DNA of 64,000 nucleotides from Archegozetes longisetosus (lineage: Eukaryota > Arthropoda > Arachnida > Sarcoptiformes > Trhypochthoniidae): positions 7,320,220 through 7,384,219 of the forward strand of contig JAEMBT020000001.1 of the NCBI GenBank assembly GCA_018873245.2, read 5' to 3'. Under the pieces are notes generated by a model, which was not told the origin of the DNA, did not search any database, and worked only from the letters and a program-made list of their open reading frames with translations. The translations under genes were made by a program, and so were the position numbers. This document shows, one piece after another, positions 11,661 through 23,169 of this stretch (positions are counted from its first letter, which is position 1; each line of letters begins with the position of its first letter).

Positions 11661-13129
11661 GACTTTCAAACCATCCTCTGATTAATACCATAACGTTTCT
11701 CAAGTTTCAAGATTCACATCGATAATAAACATAGAAAGAATTATTAGAACTAGTGTTTTATTTTCACATAGTTTTTGGCGAAGTACTCGACCGCATGCTT
11801 TCGAATCTAAACGAATCTGTCGTTTGTCTTAATTTGCATCAGTTACATTTATAATATAATATTCTTGTTCCAACCGATTACATTTTGTGACAATTCAATT
11901 TTTAACGAGTTCACTTTAATCAGGAAATGATTCTTTTATTAATCATTAATTATGGAGTAAAATGGTATTTTATTTTGAATTTTATTTTATTAAAGTATAA
12001 TTTATTGTTCATTAAAAATCTCTTGATTCGAACACTCATTTAAAAAGAATGAAATTGTGACAATTCGACAAGTTGATACATGTGATAATTCATTTGGATT
12101 TAAGGACAAAAACTTGACTAACAAGTAACTAATATCAAAATTAGTTTTAGAACAAACTATGTACAAAATAAAGTAAAATCGTAAGTCAAATGACTTTATA
12201 CTTAATTATTACCTCGTTTTAGGAAGTAGCAAAGTTTAGGAAAGTATAAGAGAATATTTTTCGATAATATTGCGAGTTCATTTGTTAAATGCCACAAATG
12301 CTATGCAATACAAAAGTTCGACAATTTCAAAGAACGACACTTCATGACTTAATCGACATAGTTGCTCAAATATTGATCAGCCGAAAATTAACGAATCTCT
12401 GAAACGAATAAGCGTAGGTTTGCAAAAGTGGATTCCTTCGCCTCTTCATCGTATTTTATAGTACAACAAACGCAAATGTGGTACTTCATCTTCACATCAA
12501 ATGCAATAAGTAGTCGAAAGAACTCGTTCTTACAAAGCTGCGCCTACTCGTTCTGGAGATATAAGCAATTCTCAAAAAGTGGGTGCGGCTTCAAAAGTGA
12601 AGCTTGGACTGAGCATAACTTGTATTTAGGTTCAACAATATATATTATGTGACTATAGTCCTTCGCATATTGCCTGAACCATTGCAATAATCTAACTAAT
12701 AAATAAGGAAAACTAGCAGGTTTTGAAAATTAAAAAACTGGCATGTAGGTGGGGATAGTCCACGTATATTCCCTTATATAACATTCAATTCTGAGTCGAT
12801 TGAGCCAAGCACGTAAACTCTCACCTACCCATTATTAAGTTATGTGAAAATTCTTGGAAAGGGACGTGGCCCCATGGTGATGGGTTATCAATTTTAATCA
12901 GTCAGTGGAGTTTAACCATATATATAATATGTGTACAACCCCGTCCACTTGGCTTCTGCACCATTACTATTATCTAATCTTCAGAGCTACTATATGCGTC
13001 TTCTCTACGTCTACGGTTCAAAGTTCTCATGCTGCTACAGATTTAGAAAAGTTAAGCAAAAACAAGAAGTTATGATAAGGCGAGCAAAATCAGTTGTGAA
13101 TTAAACGAATACTTAAGACTTTACAGATA
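11661..13129. other. No gene recognised
   Basis: AT-rich sequence with one 74-codon frame at 12428-12652 that shows no recognisable motif. A GC-richer stretch at 12840-12990 contains no coding or RNA signature that I can support. Confidence 0.4.
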
Positions 13130-13506
13130 CAATTAAGTAATGGTATGCAATAACCAGTCATCTCCTGATCAGTATTTCATATGAGAAAGACTTTCTAATA
13201 CTATTAAAGGGTAGAGACATAAAGCACGACATATATTAAATAAGATTTCTTACCTAAATTAAAATTTATCAAGTAAACAAAGATTTCAATGAAACAAAAC
13301 ATTAAACTTTGAGAGAAAATAATAAAATTAACAATAAATTATACAAAACAACTAAAATTGAATATATATTGAATGAGTTTAAGTAATATTCAAAAGTAAT
13401 AAGTAATTTATTTTTCGGAAGGCGTCGTTCGTATCAATATATTTGGGCCTTTTAAAAATGCAATACCGATCAAGAGATGACTGGTTATTGCATACCATCA
13501 CTCAAT
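13130..13506. repeat. Inverted-repeat element of about 377 bp
   Basis: The left arm 13130-13176 and right arm 13462-13506 are inverted copies with only a few mismatches; both contain TGGTATGCAATAACCAGTCA or its complement. The interior is AT-rich and non-coding. It looks like a MITE; the target duplication is not obvious. Confidence 0.65.
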
Positions 13507-15090
13507 TGTAAATGAACTCACAGATTTTAGATTCTACGGGACACTATACCAAAACTAATGCCTGTTATTTCAAACATGATCTCAAGAATTTTGCTGACAA
13601 AGTACAGGTTACTTATGTTAATAGAAAGTGCAGTAGTAGATGACAAAATTTTCGAGGTGTTTAGTACGAGATCTCTCCTTTTGATTGCCCCTGGAATCTA
13701 ATTAAACTCGAGTCATGCAAAATAGACGAGACTAGTTCTGTTTTCTAAAATGGGTTTAGAGTGTATACCAAAAGAGTACCAATATCATGGAAGTCGATCC
13801 CCTGTGCTGTATATTGTGAAACGCTTCGAGCTATTTAGTATATCTAACTAAAACTCGCAATTTTTGCTACCGCTCGAGACTGTATAACACTACTTCAGAT
13901 CACACATTCTTTACATAATCAGATACTGATGCAGGGTTCTACGTCTTGTCAGAGAAACCTTCCAGACGCAATATCTAAAAGGTTTTGAAAAATTATCAAC
14001 TGTGGAAGATCTAATCACAATGTAAATGAAGAAATGATACAAGTCAAAGCACCAGAAAGGTTGAACTATACATATTTAACACACTCAAAATAAATATCTA
14101 CAATCGAACATTAGATTATCCTGAGTATGTGCTTGGTGTTGCAAACAGCTCTTTATATAACAAATTTGGTTACATGAGAATCTTCTTTAGTTAATGTACA
14201 AAATGTATCAACTCTAATTGGGATCAGTGTCAACTTTCAACAGATTTTATCATATAACCTCAATATAACTGAATTTACAAAATGGACTCATGCAGATATA
14301 GATAAAATAGTCGCAATGTTCCAGTTTTAAACGAAACGTACAGTTAGTAAAATATTTACATTATTTAATTTTTAATTATTGCCATATACTTTATTTAAAA
14401 GACTATTTCAAAATAAAACATTTTAGTTAACTTTATATAGCTAACTCCGCTCTATCGAACTTGTGCGCCATGACCATTCAGAAGAAGCTCGAGGAAACAA
14501 ATCACTAGAGCTCGAGGTAGCAGAATTAAATAATGAACCAAGATTACGAAGCATCTTCGAAATTAAACACAAGGCAATTTTCATAAAATTTGGTCAGCAC
14601 GTGATGAGTTGTACCTAAATAACAATAATATATCTGCACAAATCGCTTAGTGTCAAAATCTTTCTTTTAAAAAATCTGTTAACACCTTTCTTAAGGTCGA
14701 TAATAAGATTCTAATGGTGCATAAACAGCTATAGCCCTTTTCATAACTATAAAACAACTCGACTTTGTAAATAATCTTCGAAAAAATGATAATTCAATGA
14801 AATTTTGACAAAATTCATTAAATTATATCTTTATATATGTCTTGTGATTTTTGTAAGGATCGGATGAATTGCAAGTACGGTATCCAGAAAAGATTAAATT
14901 GCATTTTCATTACTATAAAACCACTTGAAAGAAGTTTTATCGAAAAAATCATAATAATCTGAACGTATATATGATCAAATATACTGCACTGAATAAAACG
15001 ATAACACAATTCGAATATTTTGTTATAATTTTTATGTTTGTTTATCGTAAGTTGTTTATTTATGAATTACAATAAAATACTAAAAATAGT
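13507..15090. other. No gene recognised
   Basis: AT-rich intergenic sequence. The minus-strand frame at 14818-15009 is low complexity and I do not support it as a gene. Confidence 0.4.
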
Positions 15091-15274
15091 CAATTAAGTG
15101 ATTATGAAAAGGGAAGAATTGATAAATTAGTTGAATTCATTTATTCTAAGCGCAAAATAGCATCAATGATCGATCGCTCACATAATGTTGTACTGAATTA
15201 TTTGAATAATAAAGAAAATTATGGAAAAAATATAGCTAGAGGACCGAAATCTCCCCGAAAACTGAACCTATAAT
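15091..15274 (+). pseudogene. Tc1-like transposase N-terminal fragment
   Basis: One open frame of about 60 codons shows the first helix-turn-helix of Tc1-family transposases: the LSDYEKGRID opening, IASMIDRSHNVVLNYLNN in place of the usual arginine-serine and valine-tyrosine-leucine pattern, and a GP(K)SPRK segment where the GRP-like AT-hook follows. A stop follows at once, and no catalytic region is found downstream, so this is a 3'-truncated relic. No TIR was seen. Confidence 0.7.
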
Positions 15275-15453
15275 TTCACATGAAAGACCCCCCAATATGA
15301 AAATATCGATATGATAGTTGTCGGCTCTTTACTATTCGAAAAAGAATTATTAAAATTACATATAGTAGAACTTCTCTTATTTGAACATATACCTAAATGC
15401 TCTTCAAAATGAATAACAGGTTAAGTTTTACTCTCGTATTTTTATATTAATCT

Positions 15454-17342
15454 TAGACCTGGCAGTCTGAAAATATTAATACCCGCTTCGCTCTCCATTG
15501 GCTGACAACAAAGGTGGATGCCTGCTCTCAACCAGTTAATAAACACATTTTGAGCTTATTATTCTATTTCAATCAAAATCATATGAGTACTTCAATTAAT
15601 ACTTTATTGAATTTTCTCAATCCTCACTCCTTGATTTAATTTTGATAAACATTACTCTCGAATTGTTTTTATTAATTAATTATCTGATTAATTCTTTGGT
15701 ATTAACATTTCTTGACTCTAGGCTCGATGACTGCCCAAAAGTAGAGGCAGTAGAAGCGAAGTATTCATTGATATGCTTTTCTGAATTGAGATTTTCATTA
15801 AAATCATTCTTTCTTTTATCCAATGATTTACTCATTTTAACCTTTCTTAGAAGAAATTTTCTAAAATTTCTAGTTATTTAATGTATTGTGGTTGCAAAGA
15901 GCGTTTCCCTGCTTCTCTACAATCCTTGCGTGGGATGTGGAGATCAACTTTGGTTGGATGCACTTTCACTCACTGCTCGCGCCTCACACACGGTAGCACA
16001 ATTTAAGAACAGACAAAAAAACAAATTTAGAAAAAAAATACTTTATTTAAATGATAATATGCAGGAACAAAGGTTTTAGAACAACAAAAAAAATTGTCTG
16101 CGAGTCCCGATTTTGGACTCGAACAGCGCTTTAAATATAACAAAATTAAGGCAATGGCTTAAAGTTAAGGCCATGCCTGATCGCCGGATTTTTGTGTGAG
16201 ATTGGCCGAACGGTGTTGACCGTTGGCCACCCTTTCTCAGCAATTGGACATTTCATGTATCGTCCCAATTGACGACACATGAAATATTTCTACTAATTAG
16301 TTCCAGGCACCCCGTTTTTATGGCTCAGTTTTGATAAACAGAGCCATAAAAACCCTTCTTCTGGAATTCCACAGCTGCGTTCGATCAAGAACGGCAGCTT
16401 CATCCTCTCCTTTTCTAAGAATTGAGACAAAGAAAGGAGAAGGAAAAGAAGAAAAATAACCAAAAATTGTTTGTGAAAAACAGAAACTAAAAAGTTTCTG
16501 CATTCACAGTATTGTTGTCGCACTTGCCAAGTCAGATTACCTTAAGTGCGACTTTTAAAGAAACACCAAAAGATATACAAATTTATTATATAAAATAATA
16601 ACTAATCAAATCACTAGCTGTTATTAGATTAAGATTTATTTTAAGATATAAAATACAAAGATTTTAAAGTATATTGAAAACAAGACGTCTGATAAGAAGA
16701 TCATTAGATAAGCCATACTCGGGCTGATAAATGGTTTGTGAGTGCCCTTTAAATACTCACAAGTTTAGGGCCGTGACCAAACATGTTCACTCATGTTCAG
16801 TGTTTTCCTTCATCTCGTGGTAAGTCTCAATCGACTGACCTTAAAAATATTTAAGCTAATTCCGATGAATATACACTTACTGTCAACTCATCTTAAAATA
16901 GCTCAACTTTGAGCTCAAGCAATAAAGTTTTATTGCTAGATTTCGCAGAATAGGTCGCTTCTTTAAAAACTTGAGGTCGCGCCGTATTTTTCTTTCTAAT
17001 AAGCGACATGTGTGAATGCAAGGAAATATTTTGCATTCACAGTTCACAGTATAATTAAAAGTCGATTTATTAAACACTGTGTTCAAGAGATAATATATAA
17101 ACAAATAAAATATCTGTATTTTGAGTTTACTATTGAAACAGTTTTGTATTTTCAATTAAAAAGCACAGTTAGAAATATTGAAAACTTTAACATTGCGGGT
17201 ATTTCAATCAAAAAATTTTCATACCCGCTCCGTTCCGCATCCACCAGCCTTCACACCAGATCCGCTCCGCACACGCTGAGTTAAGGAGGTTATCCGCTTT
17301 AAACCTGCATCCACGGCGGATGCGAATATGACTTTGCCAGGT
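15454..17342. mobile_element. Candidate non-autonomous TIR element holding a hairpin chain
   Basis: The sequence starts with TTAGACCTGGCA and ends with its exact complement TGCCAGGTCTAA (about 17331-17342). Just inside both ends are GC-richer segments related to ACCCGC and GGATGC motifs, and 17193-17233 folds as GCGGGTAT..ATACCCGC. No transposase is encoded; the frames at 15642, 15888 and 16883-17284 have no family signature. No clean target-site duplication was found, so element status rests on the 12-bp ends. The interior holds the hairpin chain listed separately. Confidence 0.5.
16101..16552. repeat. Chain of nine consecutive unique hairpins
   Basis: Stem pairs read directly: 16101-16107/16115-16121; 16149-16158/16170-16178 (one bulge); 16204-16214/16219-16228 (one bulge); 16250-16264/16271-16285 (15 bp, one mismatch); 16314-16326/16341-16353 (13 bp, perfect, extended by 16301-16306/16361-16366); 16373-16382/16389-16399 (one bulge); 16406-16416/16431-16440 (one bulge); 16481-16488/16493-16500; 16517-16525/16544-16552. 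The stems differ from one another in sequence, do not overlap and cover much of the interval. More hairpins continue with 16736-16743/16755-16762, 16900-16906/16909-16915, 16918-16926/16928-16936 and 17011-17021/17031-17041. Role unknown: structured RNA, or palindromes built up by template switching. Confidence 0.8.
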
Positions 17343-17691
17343 CTAATTTATCTCAAGTCAAACCATTTCAGCAAGTTGAATTTGATTTTAACTCTGTAAA
17401 ATCTGGTCAAATAAAATTATCGATCACATATAACAAAATAATTGATTGTTCATCTGTTTTTGACCACCTTTCTAATTTGAAATTAAATTATCACATCGGC
17501 TCAATAATATTGTTTTTGAAGTTGAAATTATTTGAATGTTTGTGTCGATATATTTGAATCATAGGTACCTGCTGGTTACATCGGCATGTAGTTTATTGTT
17601 TTAGTTTTAACATCTAAAATATCAAAAATAAATAGATCATAATTTCCCAATTTTCCCAAATTTATTAATATAAACAAATATTGTAAGGGAT

Positions 17692-17790
17692 CGAGAATTT
17701 TTTAGTGGAAGTGATGTAAAGATTTTGTATACAAACATAGGAGCTTATAGAATTTATTGTAATAAATTCTATAGTTTTAAAAAATTCTCG
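17692..17790. repeat. Nested perfect hairpins
   Basis: An outer stem CGAGAATTTTTTA (17692-17704) pairs with 17778-17790. An inner stem of 13 bp (17746-17758 with 17761-17773) has a 2-nt gap. Possibly a small foldback element. Confidence 0.65.
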
Positions 17791-19485
17791 CTGGATTTAA
17801 GAAAGAAAAGAACACTGAAATGAAGAAAAACACGATACTCTATAGAAAATTTGTTTGGTCAGAAGGCATGTTTTATTGAGTTTTAGATCAGTTCTAATGT
17901 TATAGGATATTGTGTTAATATTGAGGATTGGGTTGAAGAGTTAGCTTTAAGTGCTATAGGCAGATTTTTAGTTAAAATACGATTATAAATAGCTATAAAT
18001 TCGTTGGAAAAGCCACAGAAAAAAGTAATAAAATAAATCTAAAGGACTCTTCAAATTAATTTAAGGTATTTATTGTTCTAAGTAAACAGTTTTATTTTAT
18101 AGAAGATAAATTTTTAGGACACATTTTTTTAGGTTATTAACAAATGCTTTATACGAATTAAAGTATTTGAAATGTTTATAGCTTAAAGTCAGCTACAAAA
18201 ATTAAAAGAAGTTAAAACATGTTTGACATCTATTACTTCTAATAAAGAACAAAGTTTACAAAACCTACTCCTTCTAGAGTTTGGTCGAACCAAGGCTAAA
18301 TAAAGTGAAAAACTGTCATCATTACAATATTAAAGGCTGAGGGTTGGCTTTTACTTTCCCGAGAAACTGGCAAAACCATTACATACCTATATATTTATCA
18401 TCAGTATCACTTGACAAGAAAAAGTCTCAAGCCATGCCCACTTCCAACCAGGTCTAAGCTCTGCCCACAAAAAATTTTAAGCTACGCCCACCAAAATTTC
18501 CTAAAATATTATTCCAAGTATACTGGTTAAAAATATGAAAACAAATTCTCGAAATATCTTCTGGTGGCGGAGTTATGAGTGTTCAAGCTTTCCTTAATTT
18601 GCTAATAAGAAACTACTTCAAATCTTGTTTCAAGGATATGATCCAACAAATTTCTTAAAATATTTAATGGCTAAATAGCTCCACACAGTTTAAAAATGTA
18701 TTTTATATATATATCAAATAGAATTAACTAAGTTTATGCATGTAAATCATAAAGTTCAATTATTTTATTGAACTTTATTGCACCAATACAATTTTCAAGA
18801 TTTAATGAGTATAAAAAATAAAGATTAAAACTTAAGAGATTTTATCGACTTGGTTTTATGAAAATTCTCTCTGAGATAGTGGTCATGAAATTTTGAAGGT
18901 ACGGTATTAATCTTCATTCCATTTATTTCAGTATCAGAAATATCAATCAGAATGACGATAGATTCAGATGTTTTCTGAAAGATATGCATAGTTTATACCC
19001 ATTCGATGCTACATCTTGCTTTCGGCTGGCACTAGTTCCAATCAACCCTCCACCAGTCCCTAGGATTGGATTATATTCTGACTCAGAATTAGAGTATGAC
19101 AATAATTTAGATTTCAAAGTTAGTAATTAAACTTGATAATCTTTCTAACATGTAAATAATTCAAAACTTTTTAAAATCTAAAAACTAATTTAGCTATAAA
19201 ATTAAAATAAAGTACATAAAATAAGTTCGATAAATTTCTTATGTTTTTAATTTTAATTTTCATAAACATTAAATATTGAAATTTATATTGGCGTAATAGA
19301 TAAAGTAAAACGTTTTTAATATTCCAAAATTGTATGCAGATATTTAGCCATTAAATATTTTATGAAATTTGTTGGATCATATCGTTGAAACAATATTTGA
19401 AGTAGTTTCTTCACTCTTATAAATATTTTTTGGCTATAAGACGCTCAAACGTCTAGTCATGCAATCATCTTATTTTATGTCTGGC
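17791..19485. other. No gene recognised
   Basis: AT-rich sequence. Around 18425-18500 there are repeated TGCCCAC/CGCCCAC motifs that recur near 30605-30645 as CCACGCCC, perhaps part of an old interspersed repeat. No coding signal. Confidence 0.4.
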
Positions 19486-19486
19486 G

Positions 19487-19711
19487 CCAGATATAAGGCG
19501 TGAAAGTTTGCGATAAAAGTTAAAGTCCTCTTAACGTATTATTTAATACGTTTGAATGACTTATTTTATTTATAAGTCGTCTATTAGTTGCGAGTAGTAG
19601 TTGTTTGTTTTTATTTTGGTGTTATCTATACTCAAGACTTATTCATTATCATCTCATTAGAAGACAAATTTTATCACCTGTTCTCCAATTGAAGGCGCTT
19701 TCGACTGGAGG
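19487..19711 (+). promoter_or_regulatory. Possible promoter and 5' exon of the SAM-domain gene
   Basis: A perfect 12-bp palindrome TCTGGCGCCAGA (19487-19498) is followed by AT-rich DNA, and at 19710/19711 by a strong donor, CTGGAG|GTAAGT. That would make the upstream stretch a non-coding first exon of the gene at 20213-22829. A GAAGGCGCTTTC element sits 9 bp before the donor. Inferred from signals only. Confidence 0.35.
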
Positions 19712-20150
19712 TAAGTTATGATTTCTTTTATTTATCATTTATCTAAACTCAGAGCCATTATTTCATTAATGTGATGACATCCCTATAAGATAATAATAGA
19801 TCAGGTCAGCATTTTTTGAGTTAAGGCGCTTTCACTTATTAATAGCACATGCGCTGTTTCGATAAATTCAAACATTTTGAAAGTGTCTGACAACGAAGAC
19901 AAGAGTCGTTTTGTTAAAGTGAAAAATTTACTAAATTGTATTAATTTGATGAGTTATCAAAAATTTAAAGGTAACTCACTTGATCGTGCAGTAATTAAAA
20001 AATTTTAATACTTTAATGACTTAATTACTAATAAATAATATTAATTGAATGATTTTTTATATACACGTTTTAATTTACTTTTTAATGCATAACTTGATTT
20101 TAAGTTCTCATCTTAACAAAAATGAAGTGTTCCATTGTGATGATGACATA

Positions 20151-20166
20151 GTGAAAGCGCTTTCAC
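20151..20166. repeat. Perfect palindrome GTGAAAGCGCTTTCAC, copy A
   Basis: A 16-bp perfect palindrome preceded by ATA, lying in the presumed intron before the SAM-domain exon. An identical palindrome with the same preceding bases lies at 21120-21135. Related half-sites occur at 19691, 19823 and 21816. Confidence 0.85.
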
Positions 20167-20673
20167 CATATCTTACAATTTATAATATTATTAATTAATA
20201 ATATTCAATAAGAGTTAGATATCAATGACGAAGACTTATTTATATTCGAAGAAAGAGACTTTGAATTTATTGCAAAAATAAGTTCAGGGAGAAAATTATT
20301 GAATTCGATAAAGTATTTAAGAGAACTAAGTTAATGTCAAACAACACATACTTTCCCACAAATAGTTGGTGTTTCAACCCACGAGCCAACTCAAAGTGTC
20401 GATGAATCGAATTCAAACCCAATAACTCCACAACTGGCTTCAATCGGTTCTGGATCTGTGAACGTATCAGAGTCACAAGTGAGTAGAAACGATGTCAATA
20501 ACTGGAGACGCATCGACAGTAGCAATGATTACGGACAAGTCAAAGAATGGCCTTTGACTTATGATTTACCAACATTTGATCCGTTACTGCAAAATAAACT
20601 CGATGCAGGCCTTTCATTGAACAACAGAGAAATAATACAAGTAGTTGACACTGTACCGTCAACTAAAGAACTA

Positions 20674-21087
20674 TTAGGGTTTTGCTTATGTAATTCGGTT
20701 TTTCTTAGTAAAATTGCACCGGTCGCCCAGATTCAGGGTTGTCTCCGACACTGAAGTCGTTGTTTCAGAAGCGCGAAAACCATCGATGACACTGATCCAC
20801 ACTCAGAGCTTTGTGACCATATGTGTCCCGAATGTGTTGTGCGGCTTCGGTAGCATTTGATCCCCGATGAAATTCATACAACAAACAATGTCTTGTGTGA
20901 GTCTTAATCAGAAACTCTTCAGCCATCTTGGACACAATTTATTTAAAGATTATTTGTCAATAATTTAAGTTTAGATATCACTCTTTAGGATGACTTTCCA
21001 AAAACATTTGTAAACAATCGATTACTGATTTAAAATTGACCTCAAACATAACGTTTAAAAAACCGCATTACATAAGCAAAACCCTAA
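20674..21087 (-). mobile_element. Deleted mariner derivative, 414 bp, TA target
   Basis: The ends are inverted repeats of about 25 bp: TTAGGGTTTTGCTTATGTAA at 20674 and its complement ending at 21087, with one mismatch further in. TA flanks both sides (20672-20673 and 21088-21089). The minus strand encodes only the mariner transposase N-terminal helix-turn-helix (start near 20932; HCLLYEFHRGSNATEAA pattern), with an in-frame stop after WFSRF. The catalytic region has been deleted. Removing the element joins the host frame without a shift. Confidence 0.85.
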
Positions 21088-21119
21088 TATTTTTGTTAGT
21101 TTTTTTAATTTCTATAATA

Positions 21120-21135
21120 GTGAAAGCGCTTTCAC
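21120..21135. repeat. Perfect palindrome GTGAAAGCGCTTTCAC, copy B
   Basis: Identical to 20151-20166. It can be read either as coding (VKALS) or as intronic, depending on whether an acceptor TTTCTAG at 21163-21169 is used. A third, variant palindrome centred on CGCG lies at 22845-22866, just after the stop codon of the same gene. Confidence 0.85.
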
Positions 21136-22048
21136 TAATTTATATCATTAATCATCACTCACTTTCTAGCTATAGGCTACCACCTTATCAGTTAGAATTG
21201 GTTTGCAATATATTCATTTCAAAGTATCAGCACTTAAGAGAAAACAATGGATTCATGGGTTATGTAATCAATTTATTTAAATTATTTTGAAAACAATACT
21301 AATATCTTATCTCTCCCTTAGGAATATTTGATGCGGAAACTCAGGATTAAATCAAGAAATAGTCGCTATTATACTAAAAGAAATAATATGTACATTCCTG
21401 ATAATGTGAAGCAACAAAAAATTTCAAACATCGAATAAGCAATAAATCGAAGGTTGCTGCAGATGATCAGTCATCTGCTCATTATTACACACAAACACCA
21501 AGCCTTTTCGAAGAGAATGAAATAGAAGAGAAGGAGATTAAGCAATTATTAGAAGAGTATCCTTATGTCAAGACAGAGGAAGGGGTAATGCGTAAAATAT
21601 ATTTTAGGCATATGATTGTTGATCTTTTATTTCAGTTCAACAAACGATTGCAACTAAGTCTTGAGCGTAAATATAAACAGTTGTTTGATCAGAATGGTGG
21701 CTACTATGAAAAGTTCATAATCAATGGCTCACAACTCTACCAAAAATTGGAACAAAGTGTAGATTTCGAATCTTATGCCTCCAAATATTCAAATTATAAT
21801 AAAAACTCAGGTATATGAAAGCGCCTTCAATAGCCTAAGTTCTATTCCACATTTACTTTTGCTAGAAGATGAAGTGAAAGCTGTAGTCGCTATTCTTATT
21901 TTACAAGATATCTGCGAAAGTTATTCAATGATTACTCTTTACAACACTCGTCGACCTAATGTTAAAAGTAAGATCGTTTTCATTATCGCCTCAAAGTCAG
22001 TTGAAAGTATGTTAGAAATAGTTGACTCGATTCACGGTGAAGTACTAC

Positions 22049-22631
22049 TGTTACAGAGCACTAAACGGCTCTATATTGCTATATAGCAGTGTATTGCTAT
22101 GTAGTGTTATAGAGTTAGAGTTAGTGTTAGAGCTAGTGTTAGAGTTAGCGTTAGTATTAAATATTATATGTATTAGATATGTGTTTGCATTGTAAGTATG
22201 TATGTATGTAAGTTTGTATGTAGCATGGGCCCCAAGTGAGGGGTCACGCTTCATAAACTTAATATTTGTTTTGTTTTATTTCAAAGTTTAAAGGAGAAAA
22301 AGAGAGAAAGTATATAGAGTTGGAAGAAAAAGTTAGTGATATTTTAGATACGAGTTAGTTATGTTTTAGAGATAAGAGAGTTTGGAGGTGAAGAGAACGA
22401 GTGTGCACACTATAGATGTATTGAGTTATTATTTTTGTATTGGATTTTATTTGGAAAATTTTGATATTTTTGTATTTTATCTATTTGTCAAAACTTATGT
22501 CGTATCAATAAATATAATATTTTATGTGTACTGGTGTTTATAACTGTGTTTTTTCAGAATAACAGTCAGTGTTTACAATACAGTAATAGAAGTCCAGTCC
22601 TATAGTAACAGTAAGTCCAGTAACTGTAACA
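22049..22631 (+). mobile_element. Solo LTR, 583 bp, inside a coding exon
   Basis: Begins TGTTACAG and ends CTGTAACA, a perfect 8-bp inverted terminus, with a 4-bp target duplication CTAC on both sides (22045-22048 and 22632-22635). A polyadenylation-type AATAAA lies near 22507. Inside are a degenerate GTTAGA-type microsatellite (about 22100-22160) and a GGGCCCCAAGTGAGGGG box. Removing the LTR plus one target copy restores the reading frame of the SAM-domain gene with no change of phase, which is strong proof of insertion. The 4-bp duplication fits a Ty3/Gypsy-type element. Confidence 0.9.
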
Positions 22632-23169
22632 CTACTCGATGGAACAGTTATGCTGAAATCTAAAATTGCTAAAGGATTGTATTATGTATTCATGTGTTAT
22701 TTTGCCTTTTCATTGAAGTACTTAGAAGACTTCGCTGACTTTCTCATGTGTATTGAAAGACTGTTTATGAAGTGGTCTTATTCGAAATTCTCAAAGAAAG
22801 TCAAGAATATCTTACAAAAGTTGTTATAAATTTAATTTAAAAAACAATTGAACGCGCTTTCAATTGTTCATTGATTATATTTTCAATTTTAAATAATATT
22901 AAAATTATCAAAATTATAATTATAATTATAATAAAATTTAGAATTTGTTAATCCTTTAATCTCCAAATAGTCTTATCTTTCGGCACACCTGCATTTACAT
23001 ACCGAATGCTCTTGAATATTTAAAACCCTAATAATCAATTGTAAATAATCCCTCAAATAATATTGAATCCTTTTGTATTGATACTCAAAGTTTATTCTCT
23101 GATTGATACAAAATATTTTGGTCACACTTTATGATCACCGAACCCAACTAATAGGTTTATCGTGATTTT

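Larger units (their letters stand above)
20213..22829 (+). pseudogene. SAM-domain (SAMD3-like) gene, broken by insertions
   Basis: From about 20213 an open frame gives the C-terminal half of a SAM domain (INDEDLF...SGRKLLNSIKYLREL). An in-frame TAA stands at 20332; the frame then continues to 20673 with an LPTFDPLLQNKL motif. It resumes at 21088 after a mariner derivative. A phase-0 intron at 21264-21321 has a pyrimidine-rich acceptor. A +/-1 slip lies in an A-run near 21414. A second phase-0 intron, 21759-21810, is followed by LEDEVKAVVAIL and GEVLL. A solo LTR (22049-22631) then interrupts the frame, which resumes exactly with DGTVMLKSKIAKGLYYVF and ends at TAA 22829. The order SAM, LP-F, RRxx, KxIxxLLExYP, LPxx...YYVF resembles uncharacterised SAMD3-like proteins of invertebrates and fish; that match is from memory. 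The coding part was probably intact recently. Confidence 0.6.

Noticed and set aside
16085..16180. Possible tRNA or tRNA-derived SINE
   Set aside because: Stems are present, but no cloverleaf, no B-box match and no CCA-side acceptor pairing could be arranged.
16293..16523. Two overlapping minus-strand frames of 61-76 codons
   Set aside because: They lie inside the hairpin chain and change with every stem; no protein motif or codon signal.
20330..20365. 36-nt intron that would remove the in-frame TAA of the SAM-domain gene
   Set aside because: It has GT..AG ends and the right phase but is much shorter than all other introns here (52 nt or more); a nonsense change is as likely.
22100..22165. 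GTTAGAG/GTTAGTG units resembling telomeric repeats
   Set aside because: Irregular unit, inside the solo LTR, and not the arthropod TTAGG type; a degenerate microsatellite.
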